Origin: Kiloniella sp. EL199
GTDB lineage: Bacteria > Pseudomonadota > Alphaproteobacteria > Kiloniellales > Kiloniellaceae
Length of the DNA stretch: 64,000 nt
Assembly (NCBI RefSeq): GCF_900313065.1
Contig: NZ_OMPU01000008.1
Coordinates: forward strand, 62,240 to 126,239
Direction of reading: 5' to 3'
Shown here piece after piece: positions 10,558 to 19,581 of this stretch (position 1 is the first letter of the stretch; the number at the start of each line of letters is the position of its first letter). Made by a program: the position numbers and the translations under genes. Under the pieces are notes generated by a model that was given only the letters and a program-made list of their open reading frames with translations, made no database searches and was not told the origin of the DNA.

Positions 10558-12150
10558 ATGCCCTTTAACTCAAGATTGCATCTGCACTATCTCTATTCCA
10601 AAACCATCCGCAGGCTTTGGATACTTTGCCTTGTTGCCATTGTAACAGGCTGTAGTGCTCCTTATCCCATTCAAGAAACTGAGTTCCAGCCCAAAAACTC
10701 TTCGCGCCTTTTTGCTGAAGGCTTTAGCCACGTAACCGATTTTTACATTGAAGAAATTGATGTGTCTCGCCTGGCTCTCGCTGGAATGGATAATCTGACA
10801 ACGCTCGACCCGGAATTCGAAGTCATTGATGTTGGCAATTCGGTCACCGTAAATTACGAAGGGCAGCCGATCTCCAGGCACAGTTTTCCTTCAACACTGG
10901 ATAACAGAGCCTGGGCTCTTTTAACCTCCAGAGTTATCTCAGAAGCGCGTGGCGTCTCTTCATCCTTTAGAAATGCGAGCATTGATCAAATACACCAAGC
11001 TGTCTTTGACGGTATTTTGGGAGAACTGGATCGCTTTTCCAGATATTCGAGGCCTGATCAGGCAAAGAGCAACAGAGACAACCGTAACGGTTTTGGCGGT
11101 TTGGGAATCCGTTACATAAAAGACCCAAAGGGCGCTCATATTATCTCGGTAATGGAGAATACCCCCGCTGAAAGTGTTGGATTGCAAGCCGGTGATATTA
11201 TTGTACGGGTTGGTACAACTGATATCAGCAGTTTTTCAGAATCCGCTATAACCAAGATTCTTAAAGGACCCAAGAACTCAAAAGTCAGAATTACAGTTCT
11301 TCGCAATCCTGAAGCTCCCGAAAGAATTGAGTTTGAGATCACCCGTAAAAAAATTGTGGTGCAGACTGTAAACTATTCTGCTGCTGGAGATATTGCTTAT
11401 TTACAGGTTTCCGGGTTCAACCGTTCCACCACATCGGCAATGAGGAAAAAAGTACGGAAAGCTCAAAAAGAAATTGGTAAAAATCTCAAAGGTTATATTA
11501 TTGATCTCAGAAACAATGGCGGCGGGCTATTAAAAGAGGCTGTAAACACGGCTGATCTCTTTATCTCCAGTGGCGCAATTATCTCTACCAGAGGCCGCCA
11601 CCCGGATAGTCACCAGTATAGCGCAGCTCATAGTCAGGATATCACCAAAGGCCGTCCTATTATTGTTCTGATTAACTCCTACTCCGCCTCTTCATCTGAA
11701 ATTCTCGCGGCAGGATTACAGGATTCTGGACGTGCGATAGTTGTGGGCAGTAATTCATTTGGAAAAGGTACGGTACAAAAAGTATTCCAATTACCAAACC
11801 GGGCAGAGATTGCCGTTACCTGGGCTAGATTCCATGCCCCTTCCGGTTACGCCATTCATAAAAGAGGCATCATCCCGAATGTCTGTACTACATCAAAAGA
11901 TACAAAAACTGTTGCTGACATTGTTTCACTTCTAAAATCAGGTGCCTTACCCATACCTAGTGAAATAAGATCTTCATCGCCAGCTTTGGACGATGATATT
12001 GCTCTTGATAACATCAAAGCAACATGCCCACAAAGCGCCGAACCATCCGAACTTGAAAAAGAGATAGCAGAAACGTTGCTTGGATCACCTGTATTATTTG
12101 ATCTCGCCCGGGGGCAGCGTGCTCCCGCAACATCTGAGTTGATAAACTGA
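10558..12150 (+). CDS. S41 family C-terminal processing peptidase, putative lipoprotein
   Basis: Serine protease of the tail-specific/CtpA type, expected in the periplasm. The N-terminus has a hydrophobic segment ending in IVTGCS, a plausible lipobox with Cys near residue 32, so the protein is probably membrane-anchored. A PDZ domain follows (GFGGLGIRY ... AGDIIVRVG, about residues 180-235), then the S41 core with the nucleophile in SYSASSSE (about 373-380) and the catalytic lysine in FGKGTVQ (about 402). A GGGAGA ribosome site precedes the ATG. Substrate is unknown; relatives act on cell-envelope hydrolases and lipoproteins. Confidence 0.92.
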   Translation: MPFNSRLHLHYLYSKTIRRLWILCLVAIVTGCSAPYPIQETEFQPKNSSRLFAEGFSHVTDFYIEEIDVSRLALAGMDNLTTLDPEFEVIDVGNSVTVNYEGQPISRHSFPSTLDNRAWALLTSRVISEARGVSSSFRNASIDQIHQAVFDGILGELDRFSRYSRPDQAKSNRDNRNGFGGLGIRYIKDPKGAHIISVMENTPAESVGLQAGDIIVRVGTTDISSFSESAITKILKGPKNSKVRITVLRNPEAPERIEFEITRKKIVVQTVNYSAAGDIAYLQVSGFNRSTTSAMRKKVRKAQKEIGKNLKGYIIDLRNNGGGLLKEAVNTADLFISSGAIISTRGRHPDSHQYSAAHSQDITKGRPIIVLINSYSASSSEILAAGLQDSGRAIVVGSNSFGKGTVQKVFQLPNRAEIAVTWARFHAPSGYAIHKRGIIPNVCTTSKDTKTVADIVSLLKSGALPIPSEIRSSSPALDDDIALDNIKATCPQSAEPSELEKEIAETLLGSPVLFDLARGQRAPATSELIN

Positions 12151-12220
12151 ACAGACCCTTTCTAATTTCCTCATCTTTAAACAGAACTTTGGGACAGACT
12201 AGAAAATGTTAGATCAGGGC

Positions 12221-12248
12221 TTGACTTGAGGGCTTAAAGCGTTATGTT
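12221..12248 (+). promoter_or_regulatory. Candidate sigma-70 promoter of rpmG
   Basis: TTGACT at 12221-12226 and TATGTT at 12243-12248, separated by 16 bases, lie 46 bases before the rpmG start. Both boxes are close to the housekeeping consensus. Called by eye; no transcript data. Confidence 0.5.
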
Positions 12249-12293
12249 TCGCCCCTGTTATATTTGTAATTTTAGCGCGATGAGGATTTCGCT

Positions 12294-12461
12294 ATGGCTA
12301 AGCCGGCTACTCAACTAATTCGCATGGTAAGCACCGCGGACACTGGCTACTTCTATGTAGCAAAGAAAAACCCGCGCACACTTACTGAAAAACTCGAGCT
12401 ACGCAAATACGATCCCGTTGCGCGCAAGCACGTTATTTTCAAAGAAGCGAAAATGAAATAA
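12294..12461 (+). CDS. rpmG: Large ribosomal subunit protein bL33
   Basis: A 55-residue basic protein starting [20 protein letters not shown] and ending in KEAKMK. The segments [12 protein letters not shown] and [15 protein letters not shown] are the classic L33 signature. It lacks the paired CxxC zinc motifs, so it is the zinc-independent (C-) form. bL33 sits near the E site of the 50S subunit. It stands alone with its own promoter and a strong terminator directly downstream. It is too short to be picked up by simple long-frame searches. Confidence 0.97.
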   Translation: MAKPATQLIRMVSTADTGYFYVAKKNPRTLTEKLELRKYDPVARKHVIFKEAKMK

Positions 12462-12481
12462 GCTTTTGAAAGCTTAAATAA

Positions 12482-12509
12482 AAAGGCCGCATTTTTGCGG
12501 CCTTTTTTT
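12482..12509 (+). terminator. Rho-independent terminator of rpmG
   Basis: A perfect 9-bp stem (AAAGGCCGC / GCGGCCTTT, 12482-12490 with 12497-12505) with a six-base loop, running into a run of T. It starts 21 bases after the rpmG stop. Confidence 0.92.
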
Positions 12510-12519
12510 GTGACTGATC

Positions 12520-12543
12520 TGTCCCGTCCTGAAATAAGTTTAC
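12520..12543 (+). repeat. Left terminal inverted repeat of the IS3-family element
   Basis: Starts TGTCCCGTCCTGAAATA and matches the reverse complement of 13800-13823 (TGACCCGTCCTGAAATA) with three mismatches in 24 bases. Confidence 0.92.
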
Positions 12544-12559
12544 ATATTGGAGACTTATA

Positions 12560-12952
12560 ATGGGACATTCAAAGACAGAGCGGGTTAGGCGTAGTCAAAA
12601 GGATTATCCTTTAGGCTTTAAATTTTCAGTTGTTGATGAGATAGAAAAAGGCGATCTGACTTATAAGCAAGCTCAGGATCTTTATGGCATTCAAGGCCGG
12701 AGTACTTGCTTAACGTGGCTTCGCAAGCATGGTAAACTTGATTGGTCGAAACCTTTGAACCATTTAGCCATGCCAAAGAACAAAGAAACTCCCGCCCAGA
12801 AGATCAAACGCCTTGAACGGGCTCTTGAGGATGAACAGCTCAAGAACATTGTTTATGGGGAAATGATGAATGTTATTCACGAAGAATACGGGATTGATCT
12901 GCGAAAAAAGTACTTAAGCACACTCTCTGGGTCAGTAAAGAAAAAGGACTGA
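12560..12952 (+). CDS. IS3-family transposase OrfA (HTH protein)
   Basis: A 130-residue protein with an N-terminal helix-turn-helix (about residues 15-60: FKFSVVDEIEKGDLTYKQAQ ... STCLTWLRKHG) that binds the element ends, and a C-terminal heptad-like region (RLERALEDEQLKNIVYGEMM) resembling the leucine zipper of IS3 OrfA proteins. At 12904-12910 the frame passes A AAA AAG, a canonical -1 slippery heptamer in the correct phase; slipping there joins OrfA to OrfB. OrfA alone normally acts as a repressor. Confidence 0.92.
   Translation: MGHSKTERVRRSQKDYPLGFKFSVVDEIEKGDLTYKQAQDLYGIQGRSTCLTWLRKHGKLDWSKPLNHLAMPKNKETPAQKIKRLERALEDEQLKNIVYGEMMNVIHEEYGIDLRKKYLSTLSGSVKKKD
12904..12910 (+). promoter_or_regulatory. 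Programmed -1 ribosomal frameshift site (A AAA AAG)
   Basis: Read in the OrfA frame as cgA AAA AAG. The -1 frame from here is open (it begins KVLKHTLWVSKEKG) through to the OrfB stop at 13794, giving a fused OrfAB transposase. This arrangement is established for the IS3 family; use of this particular site is inferred. Confidence 0.75.
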
Positions 12953-12966
12953 TCCAGCTCGCAAGG

Positions 12967-13794
12967 GTGTGCCCTTTGTTTGAGAGAAGCCGTCAGTCGG
13001 TTTATCAATGGAGAGGTCGGATTGCAGAACGTCATCGTGTTTTATCCCCGGTCAAAGATCTGGTTCTTTACTGGCGTCGTTTTATGCCTCGAATTGGGAC
13101 GCGTAAGCTCTATCACCTGATCAAGTCTGAACTTGATACTCAGGGGATCAAGCTGGGGCGTGACGGGCTGTTCTCTTATTTGAAGAACGAGCGTTTATTG
13201 GTTCCTGTTCGCAGGAGTTACCAGAAAACGACACAGAGTAAGCACTGGCTCAGAAAACATCCTAACCTTTTGAAGGATCGTCAAGCGGATCAGATTGAAC
13301 AGGTCTTTGTGAGTGACATCACCTATCTCCAGAGTGATGAGGGAACACATTATCTGTCTCTGGTCACCGATGCCTATTCTCGAAAGATCATGGGCTATGA
13401 AGTCAGTAATGAAATGAAGACAAGCGATGTGATCAAGGCGTTGAAGATGGCAATGACACAGAGAAGAACAGATAAACCTGCTATTCATCATTCTGATCGC
13501 GGACTGCAATATTGTTCTGGTGAGTATCAAAAACTCCTAGCCCAACAAAAGATATCACCCTCTATGACAGATGGATATGATTGCTATCAGAATGCAATGG
13601 CTGAGAGAGTGAACGGGATCCTCAAACAAGAGTTCCTGCTCTATAAATGCAAAACCTTGGCTGAACTGAAGAAGCTGGTTGCTCAGTCCATTACAATATA
13701 CAATCAACTCAGACCGCACTTGAGCCTGGGTATGAAAACACCTGAACAGGTGCACAAAAAAGCCAGCTGCAATACACAGCTGGCTATAACTTAA
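12967..13794 (+). CDS. IS3-family transposase OrfB (DDE integrase core)
   Basis: Catalytic part of the transposase, 275 residues from a GTG at 12967, although the -1 frame is open further upstream and the working product is probably the OrfAB fusion. The rve-type catalytic triad is visible: the first Asp in VSDITYLQS, the second in HHSDRGLQY and the Glu in NAMAERVNGILK, followed by the usual IYNQLRPHLSLG ending. No internal stop or missing catalytic residue was seen, so it looks functional. Confidence 0.94.
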   Translation: MCPLFERSRQSVYQWRGRIAERHRVLSPVKDLVLYWRRFMPRIGTRKLYHLIKSELDTQGIKLGRDGLFSYLKNERLLVPVRRSYQKTTQSKHWLRKHPNLLKDRQADQIEQVFVSDITYLQSDEGTHYLSLVTDAYSRKIMGYEVSNEMKTSDVIKALKMAMTQRRTDKPAIHHSDRGLQYCSGEYQKLLAQQKISPSMTDGYDCYQNAMAERVNGILKQEFLLYKCKTLAELKKLVAQSITIYNQLRPHLSLGMKTPEQVHKKASCNTQLAIT

Positions 13795-13799
13795 AAACC

Positions 13800-13823
13800 G
13801 TCAACATATTTCAGGACGGGTCA
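13800..13823 (-). repeat. Right terminal inverted repeat of the IS3-family element
   Basis: Reverse complement begins TGACCCGTCCTGAAATA, pairing with the left end at 12520-12543. Confidence 0.92.
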
Positions 13824-13907
13824 ACCAATATTAATCTGAGTTCTTTGCATTCTCTTAGCAGTAGGTAGAATGGTATATAATAAAACTAATTGAAGAAGTT
13901 ATGTTGT

Positions 13908-14441
13908 ATGGCCGAGTTACCTACGTATAAAACAAAAAGATTGATTGTGCGACCGCGTTTGATCGGAGATGTTGAAGATTGTCTTTCAATGGATCGAGAT
14001 CCGTTGGTTACGCGCTATATCTCTGGTCCCTGGAGAAAACCAAGCAAACATCGTGAATTCGTACTGTCCAGAATGACAACTGATTATCCCGATGGTCTTG
14101 GGTATTGGTCAGTAGTCAATCAGACTAAACCTGATGAGTTTCTCGGTTGGATATTGCTTTTACCCTACGCCAATGTGAATAGAGAAGTTGAGATTGGTTG
14201 GCGGTTTAATCGTAAAAGTTGGGGGTGTGGTTACGCGACAGAAGCAGCCACAGCGATAATCAATCACGGACTTCAAATTTTAGGGCTGGATCGTATCGTT
14301 GCAGATATTGATCCCCAAAATACGCCATCAATTAAAGTGGCGGAGAAGATCGGGATGCGATTTGTCGAAGATCGTTTCTTCGATGAAGAGATTGCAAAAT
14401 CCTATCAAGTGACAAAACCACGTACCTCTATGACAACTTAG
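13908..14441 (+). CDS. GNAT family N-acetyltransferase, RimJ/RimL type
   Basis: A 177-residue acetyltransferase that starts with ATG at 13908, which I prefer to an in-frame TTG at 13890 because GAAGAAG lies at a suitable distance. It opens TKRLIVRPRLIGDVEDC, the standard RimJ/RimL beginning, and carries the acetyl-CoA binding pattern SWGCGYATEAATA (about residues 104-117) and an IDPQNTPSIKVAEKIGMRF ending. These enzymes acetylate protein N-termini or small amines; the substrate is unknown. It lies between the IS3 element and a TetR regulator with no sign of an operon. Confidence 0.9.
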   Translation: MAELPTYKTKRLIVRPRLIGDVEDCLSMDRDPLVTRYISGPWRKPSKHREFVLSRMTTDYPDGLGYWSVVNQTKPDEFLGWILLLPYANVNREVEIGWRFNRKSWGCGYATEAATAIINHGLQILGLDRIVADIDPQNTPSIKVAEKIGMRFVEDRFFDEEIAKSYQVTKPRTSMTT

Positions 14442-14547
14442 TCCATAATACTGACATTAATTCTGGATTAGCGGATGAAAATAGTGGAATGGAATAGATC
14501 TTCTTGTACTTATCTTACATCGTATTGTTTCTGTCTTTAAAAATAGA

Positions 14548-14589
14548 GAACCGGTTCCGCTCAATTGGAAAATACGTTTATCTACGTAT
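14548..14589. promoter_or_regulatory. Candidate operator region upstream of the TetR-type gene
   Basis: Two symmetric sequences lie in the leader: a perfect 10-bp palindrome GAACCGGTTC (14548-14557) and an inverted repeat ATACGT-6-ACGTAT (14572-14589), the latter 58 bases before the ATG and touching a TATA-like box. TetR proteins usually bind such palindromes at their own promoters. The assignment is inference. Confidence 0.4.
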
Positions 14590-14647
14590 ATAAAATTCTC
14601 TTTGGTCTTTGTATTCTCGTCAAAAATGATAACCAAAGATTTACGAG

Positions 14648-15271
14648 ATGACACCAAGTCCTACATTAGTTCGGCGGCGATTACCAGCCCAAGAGAGATC
14701 AAAGCAGCGTGTCGAGAGAATCTTGCTTGCTGCATCAACGTTATTGACAACGAACAGTGTGGACAAGCTGACCACGCGTCGGATTTCTGAACTTGCCAAA
14801 GTGAATATTGCCACGCTCTATCAGTTTTTTCCCAACAAAGAGGCTATTATTCTTGCCCTTTATCAAAGATGGCTGAATGAAATGGATGGTGTCTTTGATT
14901 GTATGGAGATGAAACAATCCAAGCAGATGGGGTGGCGGAAGCTCTTTGGCAAAATCTTTGATGCGCTTAATCAGGTTCAAACAGAATTAATTGTCAGAGA
15001 TCGCTTACTTAAAGCAATGGGGATGAATGAAGATCTAAGACAACTGGATCTTGATCATAGTATTATCCTTGCAAAAAGGTTAGCAGAGTTAATGGACAAT
15101 CAAGGATCTCATTTATCCAAAGGTGAATTACAGGAACATGGGACATTAATTTTCCATTTTGAAAGAGCTCTGGTTACTCCATTAGCGAATGCAAAAAGAG
15201 ATGATCAGGAGGCTCTCTACCAAAAGGGTAGGGGGGCCCTACTGGAAATGATTTCTCTTGCTTTTCGGTAA
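14648..15271 (+). CDS. TetR/AcrR family transcriptional regulator
   Basis: A 207-residue regulator. Residues 15-65 form the TetR DNA-binding domain: RSKQRVERILLAASTLL, then LTTRRISELAKVNIATLYQF, with the recognition-helix signature IATLYQFFPNKEAI. The C-terminal ligand-binding region (about 75-207) is helical and variable, with no recognisable ligand. It is monocistronic, ending in a strong shared terminator facing ilvD, and candidate operator palindromes precede it, so it probably represses itself; other targets are not evident. The ribosome site before the ATG is weak, so the exact start is less certain. Confidence 0.92.
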   Translation: MTPSPTLVRRRLPAQERSKQRVERILLAASTLLTTNSVDKLTTRRISELAKVNIATLYQFFPNKEAIILALYQRWLNEMDGVFDCMEMKQSKQMGWRKLFGKIFDALNQVQTELIVRDRLLKAMGMNEDLRQLDLDHSIILAKRLAELMDNQGSHLSKGELQEHGTLIFHFERALVTPLANAKRDDQEALYQKGRGALLEMISLAFR

Positions 15272-15300
15272 AAAGAAAAGGCTCCTTATCCGAAATATAA

Positions 15301-15338
15301 AAAAAGCCACAGAGTTACCCAAAACTCTGTGGCTTTTT
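15301..15338. terminator. Bidirectional terminator between the tetR-type gene and ilvD
   Basis: A near-perfect 16-bp stem (AAAAAGCCACAGAGTT, 15301-15316, with its complement 15323-15338) around a six-base loop. A-tract and T-tract on either side make it work for both converging genes. Confidence 0.93.
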
Positions 15339-15353
15339 GATAAATGCTATCTA

Positions 15354-17204
15354 TCAATCGTATTGATCAACGTCCCGGTAGGCACCTTTATCGGCAGATG
15401 TTGCAAAGTGTGCATATGCTCTGAGTGCAGAACTTACCTTACGCTCACGGGGTTTTGCTGGTTTCCAGCCATCCTTGCCTTTGGCATCCATGGCTTTACG
15501 ACGCATGTCGAGCTCTTCATCGCTGACCAGAACATTGATTGTTCGATTAGGGATATCGATTTCAATAGCATCACCTGCTTCGACAAGGCCAATCGCACCG
15601 CCTTGTGCTGCTTCTGGTGAAGCATGGCCAATTGACAGGCCGGAAGTGCCGCCAGAAAAACGTCCATCTGTTAACAAGGCACAGGCTTTCCCCAGTCCCA
15701 TGGATTTAAGGTAACTGGTCGGGTAGAGCATTTCCTGCATGCCCGGACCACCTTTGGGGCCTTCGTAACGGATGACGACAACGTCGCCAGCGACAACTTC
15801 ACCACTGAGTACACCAGCTACCGCAGCATCCTGAGATTCGAAGATACGTGCGCTTCCTGTAAATTTGAGAATAGATTCATCTACTCCTGCCGTTTTAACA
15901 ACGCAACCGTCCAAGGCAATGTTCCCGAACAGAACGGCAAGACCGCCTTCCTGACTAAAAGCATTTTCTCCGCTATGGATACAGCCATTGGCACGATCAT
16001 CATCCAGCGAGGAATAGTAACGATCCTGGCTGAAAGCTTCTGTTGTCCGCACACCACCGGGGGCTGCAGAATAGAATTTTTTCACTTCGGGATCATCAGT
16101 TTTCATAATGTCCCATTTGTCGATTGCGTCGCCGATTGTTTTTTCATGGACAGTCGGACGATCACGATGGATCAAACCGCAACGGTCCAGTTCGCCCAAT
16201 AGTCCCATAATACCACCGGCACGATGGACATCTTCCATATGGTATTTGGTTGTTGATGGCGCGACCTTGGCAAGTTGAGGTACTTTTCTGGAAAGTGCAT
16301 CAATGTCGGACATAGTGAAATCAACGCCGCCTTCTTTTGCCATCGCAAGGATGTGAAGGATCGTATTTGTTGAACCGCCCATAGCAATATCGAGAACCAT
16401 GGCGTTCTGATAGGTTTCAAAGTTGGCTATACCGCGTGGGGTCGCACTCTCGTCGCCTTCTTCATAGTAGCGTCTGGTCAACTCAACGATACGACGTCCA
16501 GCTTCTTTGAACAGCTCACCGCGTTTTTTGTGGGTGGCAAGCAGCGACCCGTTGCCGGGAAGAGAGAGCCCCATGGCTTCACTCAGGCAATTCATGGAGT
16601 TTGCGGTAAACATTCCAGAGCAAGAGCCGCATGTTGGGCAAGCGGATCGTTCAATAGCGGCAACGTCTTCGTCGCTGATATTTGGATCGGCGGCATCAAC
16701 CATGGCATCAACAAGGTCGAGTTTACGCTCGTTACCGTCCAGAATAATTTTACCCGCTTCCATTGGGCCGCCGGAAATAAAGATAGCAGGAATGTTCAGA
16801 CGCATCGCGGCCATGAGCATACCAGGGGTAATTTTATCGCAGTTGGAAATACAGACGACAGCGTCTGCGCAGTGCGCGTTACACATATATTCAACGGCAT
16901 CAGCGATAACTTCGCGAGATGGCAAGCTATAGAGCATACCGTCGTGTCCCATTGCGATACCATCGTCAACGGCAATGGTGTTAAATTCTTTTGCCACACC
17001 GCCTGATTTTTCAATTTCTTCGGCAACAAGCCCACCAAGATCTTTCAGATGAACGTGGCCGGGAACAAACTGTGTGAATGAGTTGGCAATAGCGATGATT
17101 GGTTTTCCAAAATCATCATCTTTCATACCGGTCGCGCGCCACAAGCCGCGGGCGCCAGCCATGTTTCTGCCATGGGTTGAGGTTCTTGAACGATACTCAG
17201 GCAC
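15354..17204 (-). CDS. ilvD: Dihydroxy-acid dehydratase
   Basis: Fe-S dehydratase that makes 2-keto acids in valine, leucine and isoleucine synthesis. The 616-residue protein has the full family pattern: [17 protein letters not shown] at the start, [10 protein letters not shown] with one cluster cysteine near residue 123, [19 protein letters not shown] near 195 with further cysteines, and the [14 protein letters not shown] motif near 520. Length is normal. It is transcribed alone leftward, converging on the TetR-type gene. No T-box, ilv leader peptide or attenuator was visible upstream. Confidence 0.98.
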   Translation of the reverse strand: MPEYRSRTSTHGRNMAGARGLWRATGMKDDDFGKPIIAIANSFTQFVPGHVHLKDLGGLVAEEIEKSGGVAKEFNTIAVDDGIAMGHDGMLYSLPSREVIADAVEYMCNAHCADAVVCISNCDKITPGMLMAAMRLNIPAIFISGGPMEAGKIILDGNERKLDLVDAMVDAADPNISDEDVAAIERSACPTCGSCSGMFTANSMNCLSEAMGLSLPGNGSLLATHKKRGELFKEAGRRIVELTRRYYEEGDESATPRGIANFETYQNAMVLDIAMGGSTNTILHILAMAKEGGVDFTMSDIDALSRKVPQLAKVAPSTTKYHMEDVHRAGGIMGLLGELDRCGLIHRDRPTVHEKTIGDAIDKWDIMKTDDPEVKKFYSAAPGGVRTTEAFSQDRYYSSLDDDRANGCIHSGENAFSQEGGLAVLFGNIALDGCVVKTAGVDESILKFTGSARIFESQDAAVAGVLSGEVVAGDVVVIRYEGPKGGPGMQEMLYPTSYLKSMGLGKACALLTDGRFSGGTSGLSIGHASPEAAQGGAIGLVEAGDAIEIDIPNRTINVLVSDEELDMRRKAMDAKGKDGWKPAKPRERKVSSALRAYAHFATSADKGAYRDVDQYD

Positions 17205-17358
17205 AGTAATAATCCTAACGTTACGTCGTGTCTTTAATTAAGTTTCTTGTAAGATAATTAGGTAATCCATGGCCTCGCGTCCATGGTTATTTCGCAAAAG
17301 AATAAAAAAGTTACCAAATCTAAGGAAAATAACCGGATGCCGAGCCTGAACCCCTGAT

Positions 17359-18090
17359 TTACGAACGATTATATTTAGATTTGTGCCGTATTTTTATACC
17401 TCGTGGAAGTTCGTCAGGGCAAAGAAGTGGCAAAGTCTTGTGTCTGAAAAGAGGAAAAATAGCCATGCCGCCAAAGAAACCAATAATATGCGCCCACCAG
17501 GCAACACCGGATTGGCCGGGCAAAAAGGCTGAGAAAACTTGAAAACCAATCCAGAAAACAAGTAACAGGTAGGCCCGGACAAAAATAGGGATCATGAAGA
17601 TTGGGACGAGAACCTTTGCCTTCGGATATTGTAGCAAATAGGCCCCGAGAATACCTGAGACAGCACCACTTGCACCGACGATTGGCGATTGAGGCGAGCC
17701 AGTTATCAAAGTTTGCCCGATGCCTGCAATTACGCCACAACAGATAAAGAAGGCAAAAAAGCGCCTGTGCCCCATTGCATCTTCGATGTTATCACCGAAC
17801 ACCCAGAGATAAACCATGTTTCCAGCAAGATGCATAAAGCTGCCATGCAGAAAATTATAGGTAACGAGTGTAAATATGGGGGCTATCCAGTCAATGGATT
17901 GGGGGCGTTGGGCAACGCCAATCAATACATCAGGAATTAAACCAAAGCCATATATCATATGAACCATGAAAGGTTCTGGAGAGATTGTTTGAATGAAATA
18001 TATCAAACAACAACAAAGAATAGCAGCTATCGTGACCCACGGTTTGTCGATAAGCAGCCTTGGCAAGTTATCGAATAGAGGAAAGAACAT
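17359..18090 (-). CDS. Rhomboid family intramembrane serine protease
   Basis: A 243-residue polytopic membrane protein. The catalytic serine is Ser141 in GASGAVSG and the catalytic histidine is His201 in WWAHIIGFFGG, on separate transmembrane helices; the LHGSFMHLAGNMVYLWVFGDN loop-helix (about 81-101) is the conserved oxyanion-side region. About six hydrophobic segments are visible. Rhomboids cleave transmembrane helices of other membrane proteins; the substrate here is unknown. It may share a leftward transcript with xthA, whose stop lies about 40 bases before it would be reached from the other side, but the two start separately. Confidence 0.94.
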   Translation of the reverse strand: MFFPLFDNLPRLLIDKPWVTIAAILCCCLIYFIQTISPEPFMVHMIYGFGLIPDVLIGVAQRPQSIDWIAPIFTLVTYNFLHGSFMHLAGNMVYLWVFGDNIEDAMGHRRFFAFFICCGVIAGIGQTLITGSPQSPIVGASGAVSGILGAYLLQYPKAKVLVPIFMIPIFVRAYLLLVFWIGFQVFSAFLPGQSGVAWWAHIIGFFGGMAIFPLFRHKTLPLLCPDELPRGIKIRHKSKYNRS

Positions 18091-18133
18091 GTTAGTTGCC
18101 TGTACCTAAACCGTTTGGGCATTAAATATACGA

Positions 18134-18919
18134 TCAGACTGATAATTCGCAAAAAACCGGAGTGTGATCAGACGGCGATTCTTTTCCACGAGGCTCTTTA
18201 TCAATGCTGCAGCTTGTTAAAATATCCGCAGCCTGTGGTGAAAGCATCATCAGATCAATGCGGATCCCGTTGTTGTGATCAAAAGCACTGCGCTGGTAAT
18301 CCCAATAGCTATAGACATGGGCTTCTTTGTTAAGAGCTCGCCATGCCTCTGTGTAACCCAGATTTTCCATCGCCCGGAAGCGATCTCTTGAACTTGGATG
18401 GGTGTGTGCACTGCCATCAAAGCGTTTCGGGGAAAAGACATCATCATCTGTCGGGATCAAATTAAAATCACCTGCAAGCACAATAGGCTGTTCCGTTTTC
18501 AGCAATTTTTGAGCGTGCGCGTTAAGACGATCCATCCATTTAAGTTTGTATGGAAATTTGATTTCGTCGGTCAGGTTGCTGTTGTTATTGCCATTGGGCA
18601 GATATATGGAGGCTACCCTTATGCCGAATGTTGTTCCTTCGACATATCGTGCGTGATCATCTTCCAGATCGCCAGGAAGTTCTCTGATAACGTCGGTAAT
18701 AGGTTCTTTGGAGATCAGGGCAACGCCGTTATAGCTTTTCTGTCCAACGACTTCGACATGATATCCAAGCTCTTCGAATTCCATGTAGGGGAATTTTTCT
18801 GCAACAGTTTTAAGTTCTTGTAACAAGAGAACATCAGGGGAGGCCGTTTTTATCCAATCAAGAACATTTGGAAGTCGTTTGTTGATGGAATTCACATTCC
18901 AGGTTGCGATCTTGACCAT
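18134..18919 (-). CDS. xthA: Exodeoxyribonuclease III / AP endonuclease
   Basis: A 261-residue DNA repair nuclease of the endonuclease-exonuclease-phosphatase fold, which cuts at abasic sites and trims blocked 3' ends. Motifs in order: MVKIATWNVNSI, the metal-binding Glu35 in LLLQELK, IYLPNG, the LAGDFNLIP Asp-Asn pair, and the C-terminal PSDHTPVF with the catalytic histidine. Length matches bacterial ExoIII. Located 62 bases downstream of the ErpA-like gene on the same strand, so it may be read through from it. Confidence 0.96.
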   Translation of the reverse strand: MVKIATWNVNSINKRLPNVLDWIKTASPDVLLLQELKTVAEKFPYMEFEELGYHVEVVGQKSYNGVALISKEPITDVIRELPGDLEDDHARYVEGTTFGIRVASIYLPNGNNNSNLTDEIKFPYKLKWMDRLNAHAQKLLKTEQPIVLAGDFNLIPTDDDVFSPKRFDGSAHTHPSSRDRFRAMENLGYTEAWRALNKEAHVYSYWDYQRSAFDHNNGIRIDLMMLSPQAADILTSCSIDKEPRGKESPSDHTPVFCELSV

Positions 18920-18981
18920 CGGATAAGGCTCACATTAGAGATTTGGAATTGGGAAACGCGGGCGCATCATTGCGCCCTGCT

Positions 18982-19329
18982 TTATATGGCAAAGGAGGTG
19001 CCGCAGCCGCAAGAAGCTGTCGCATTAGGGTTTGTGATACGGAAAGATGCGCCCATCAGATCTTCGACAAAATCAATTTCTGAACCATTTAAAAGGTCCA
19101 GTGACATTTCATCGATCACGGCTTTGGTGCCGTCCTTTTGAAAAGTTTTGTCATCGTCGTTAACAGAGCTATCAAAAGAGAAACCATACTGGAAACCGGA
19201 GCAACCGCCACCAGAGACAGTTATTCGTAACATTAAATCCGGGTTACCTTCTTGTTCTGCTAACCAGGCCACTCGCTTTGCGGCGCTGCTGGATAGAGAG
19301 ATAAAAGCAGTTTGATTATCTGTTGTCAT
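18982..19329 (-). CDS. erpA: A-type iron-sulfur carrier protein (ErpA/IscA/HesB family)
   Basis: A 115-residue HesB-like protein with the three invariant cysteines: Cys43 in GGGCSGFQYGF and Cys107/Cys109 in the CGCG tail. A-type carriers receive Fe-S clusters and pass them to apoproteins in the cytoplasm. The acidic stretch FVEDLMGASFRITNPNA just before the CGCG is standard. The symbol erpA is the usual one for a stand-alone copy away from isc/suf genes; IscA or SufA naming cannot be excluded from sequence alone. First gene of a leftward set with xthA. Confidence 0.9.
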   Translation of the reverse strand: MTTDNQTAFISLSSSAAKRVAWLAEQEGNPDLMLRITVSGGGCSGFQYGFSFDSSVNDDDKTFQKDGTKAVIDEMSLDLLNGSEIDFVEDLMGASFRITNPNATASCGCGTSFAI

Positions 19330-19581
19330 GTTCTACTCATAACCTGAAAGCCAATACTTTGATACGTAATTATAGTAGAGGCTTGTTGTTAAGTTGACTC
19401 TATAGATAGGTTATCATGCCATCTAAATCTATTAATTTTTTCAGGTTCATGTTTTGGAATTTCTTTGTTGAAGGCTGCAACTTTTTTATAGCCTAGCAAT
19501 TTTGTATAGAATTTTCCCTTTGTCAGGATCTAAATGCTTCAAATTACTTTACTAAGTCTCTTCGCAGGTTAGTCTTTCTGT

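Larger units (their letters stand above)
12520..13823 (+). mobile_element. Complete IS3-family insertion sequence (about 1304 bp)
   Basis: Bounded by imperfect 24-bp terminal inverted repeats (12520-12543 and 13800-13823) that agree at about 21 of 24 positions and end TG...CA, as in IS3 elements. Inside are OrfA and OrfB in overlapping frames with a slippery site between. The three bases outside each end (ATC and ACC) are not an exact target duplication, so the insertion is either old or rearranged. It landed 11 bases downstream of the rpmG terminator and apparently broke no gene. Both frames look intact, so the element may still be mobile. Confidence 0.93.

Noticed and set aside
12517-13826. 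Exact target-site duplication of the IS3-family element
   Set aside because: The three flanking bases are ATC on the left and ACC on the right; two of three match, not an exact duplication.
17268-17292. CCATGG repeats between ilvD and the rhomboid gene as a terminator
   Set aside because: The two copies are self-palindromic and pair with a bulge and no T tract; not convincing.
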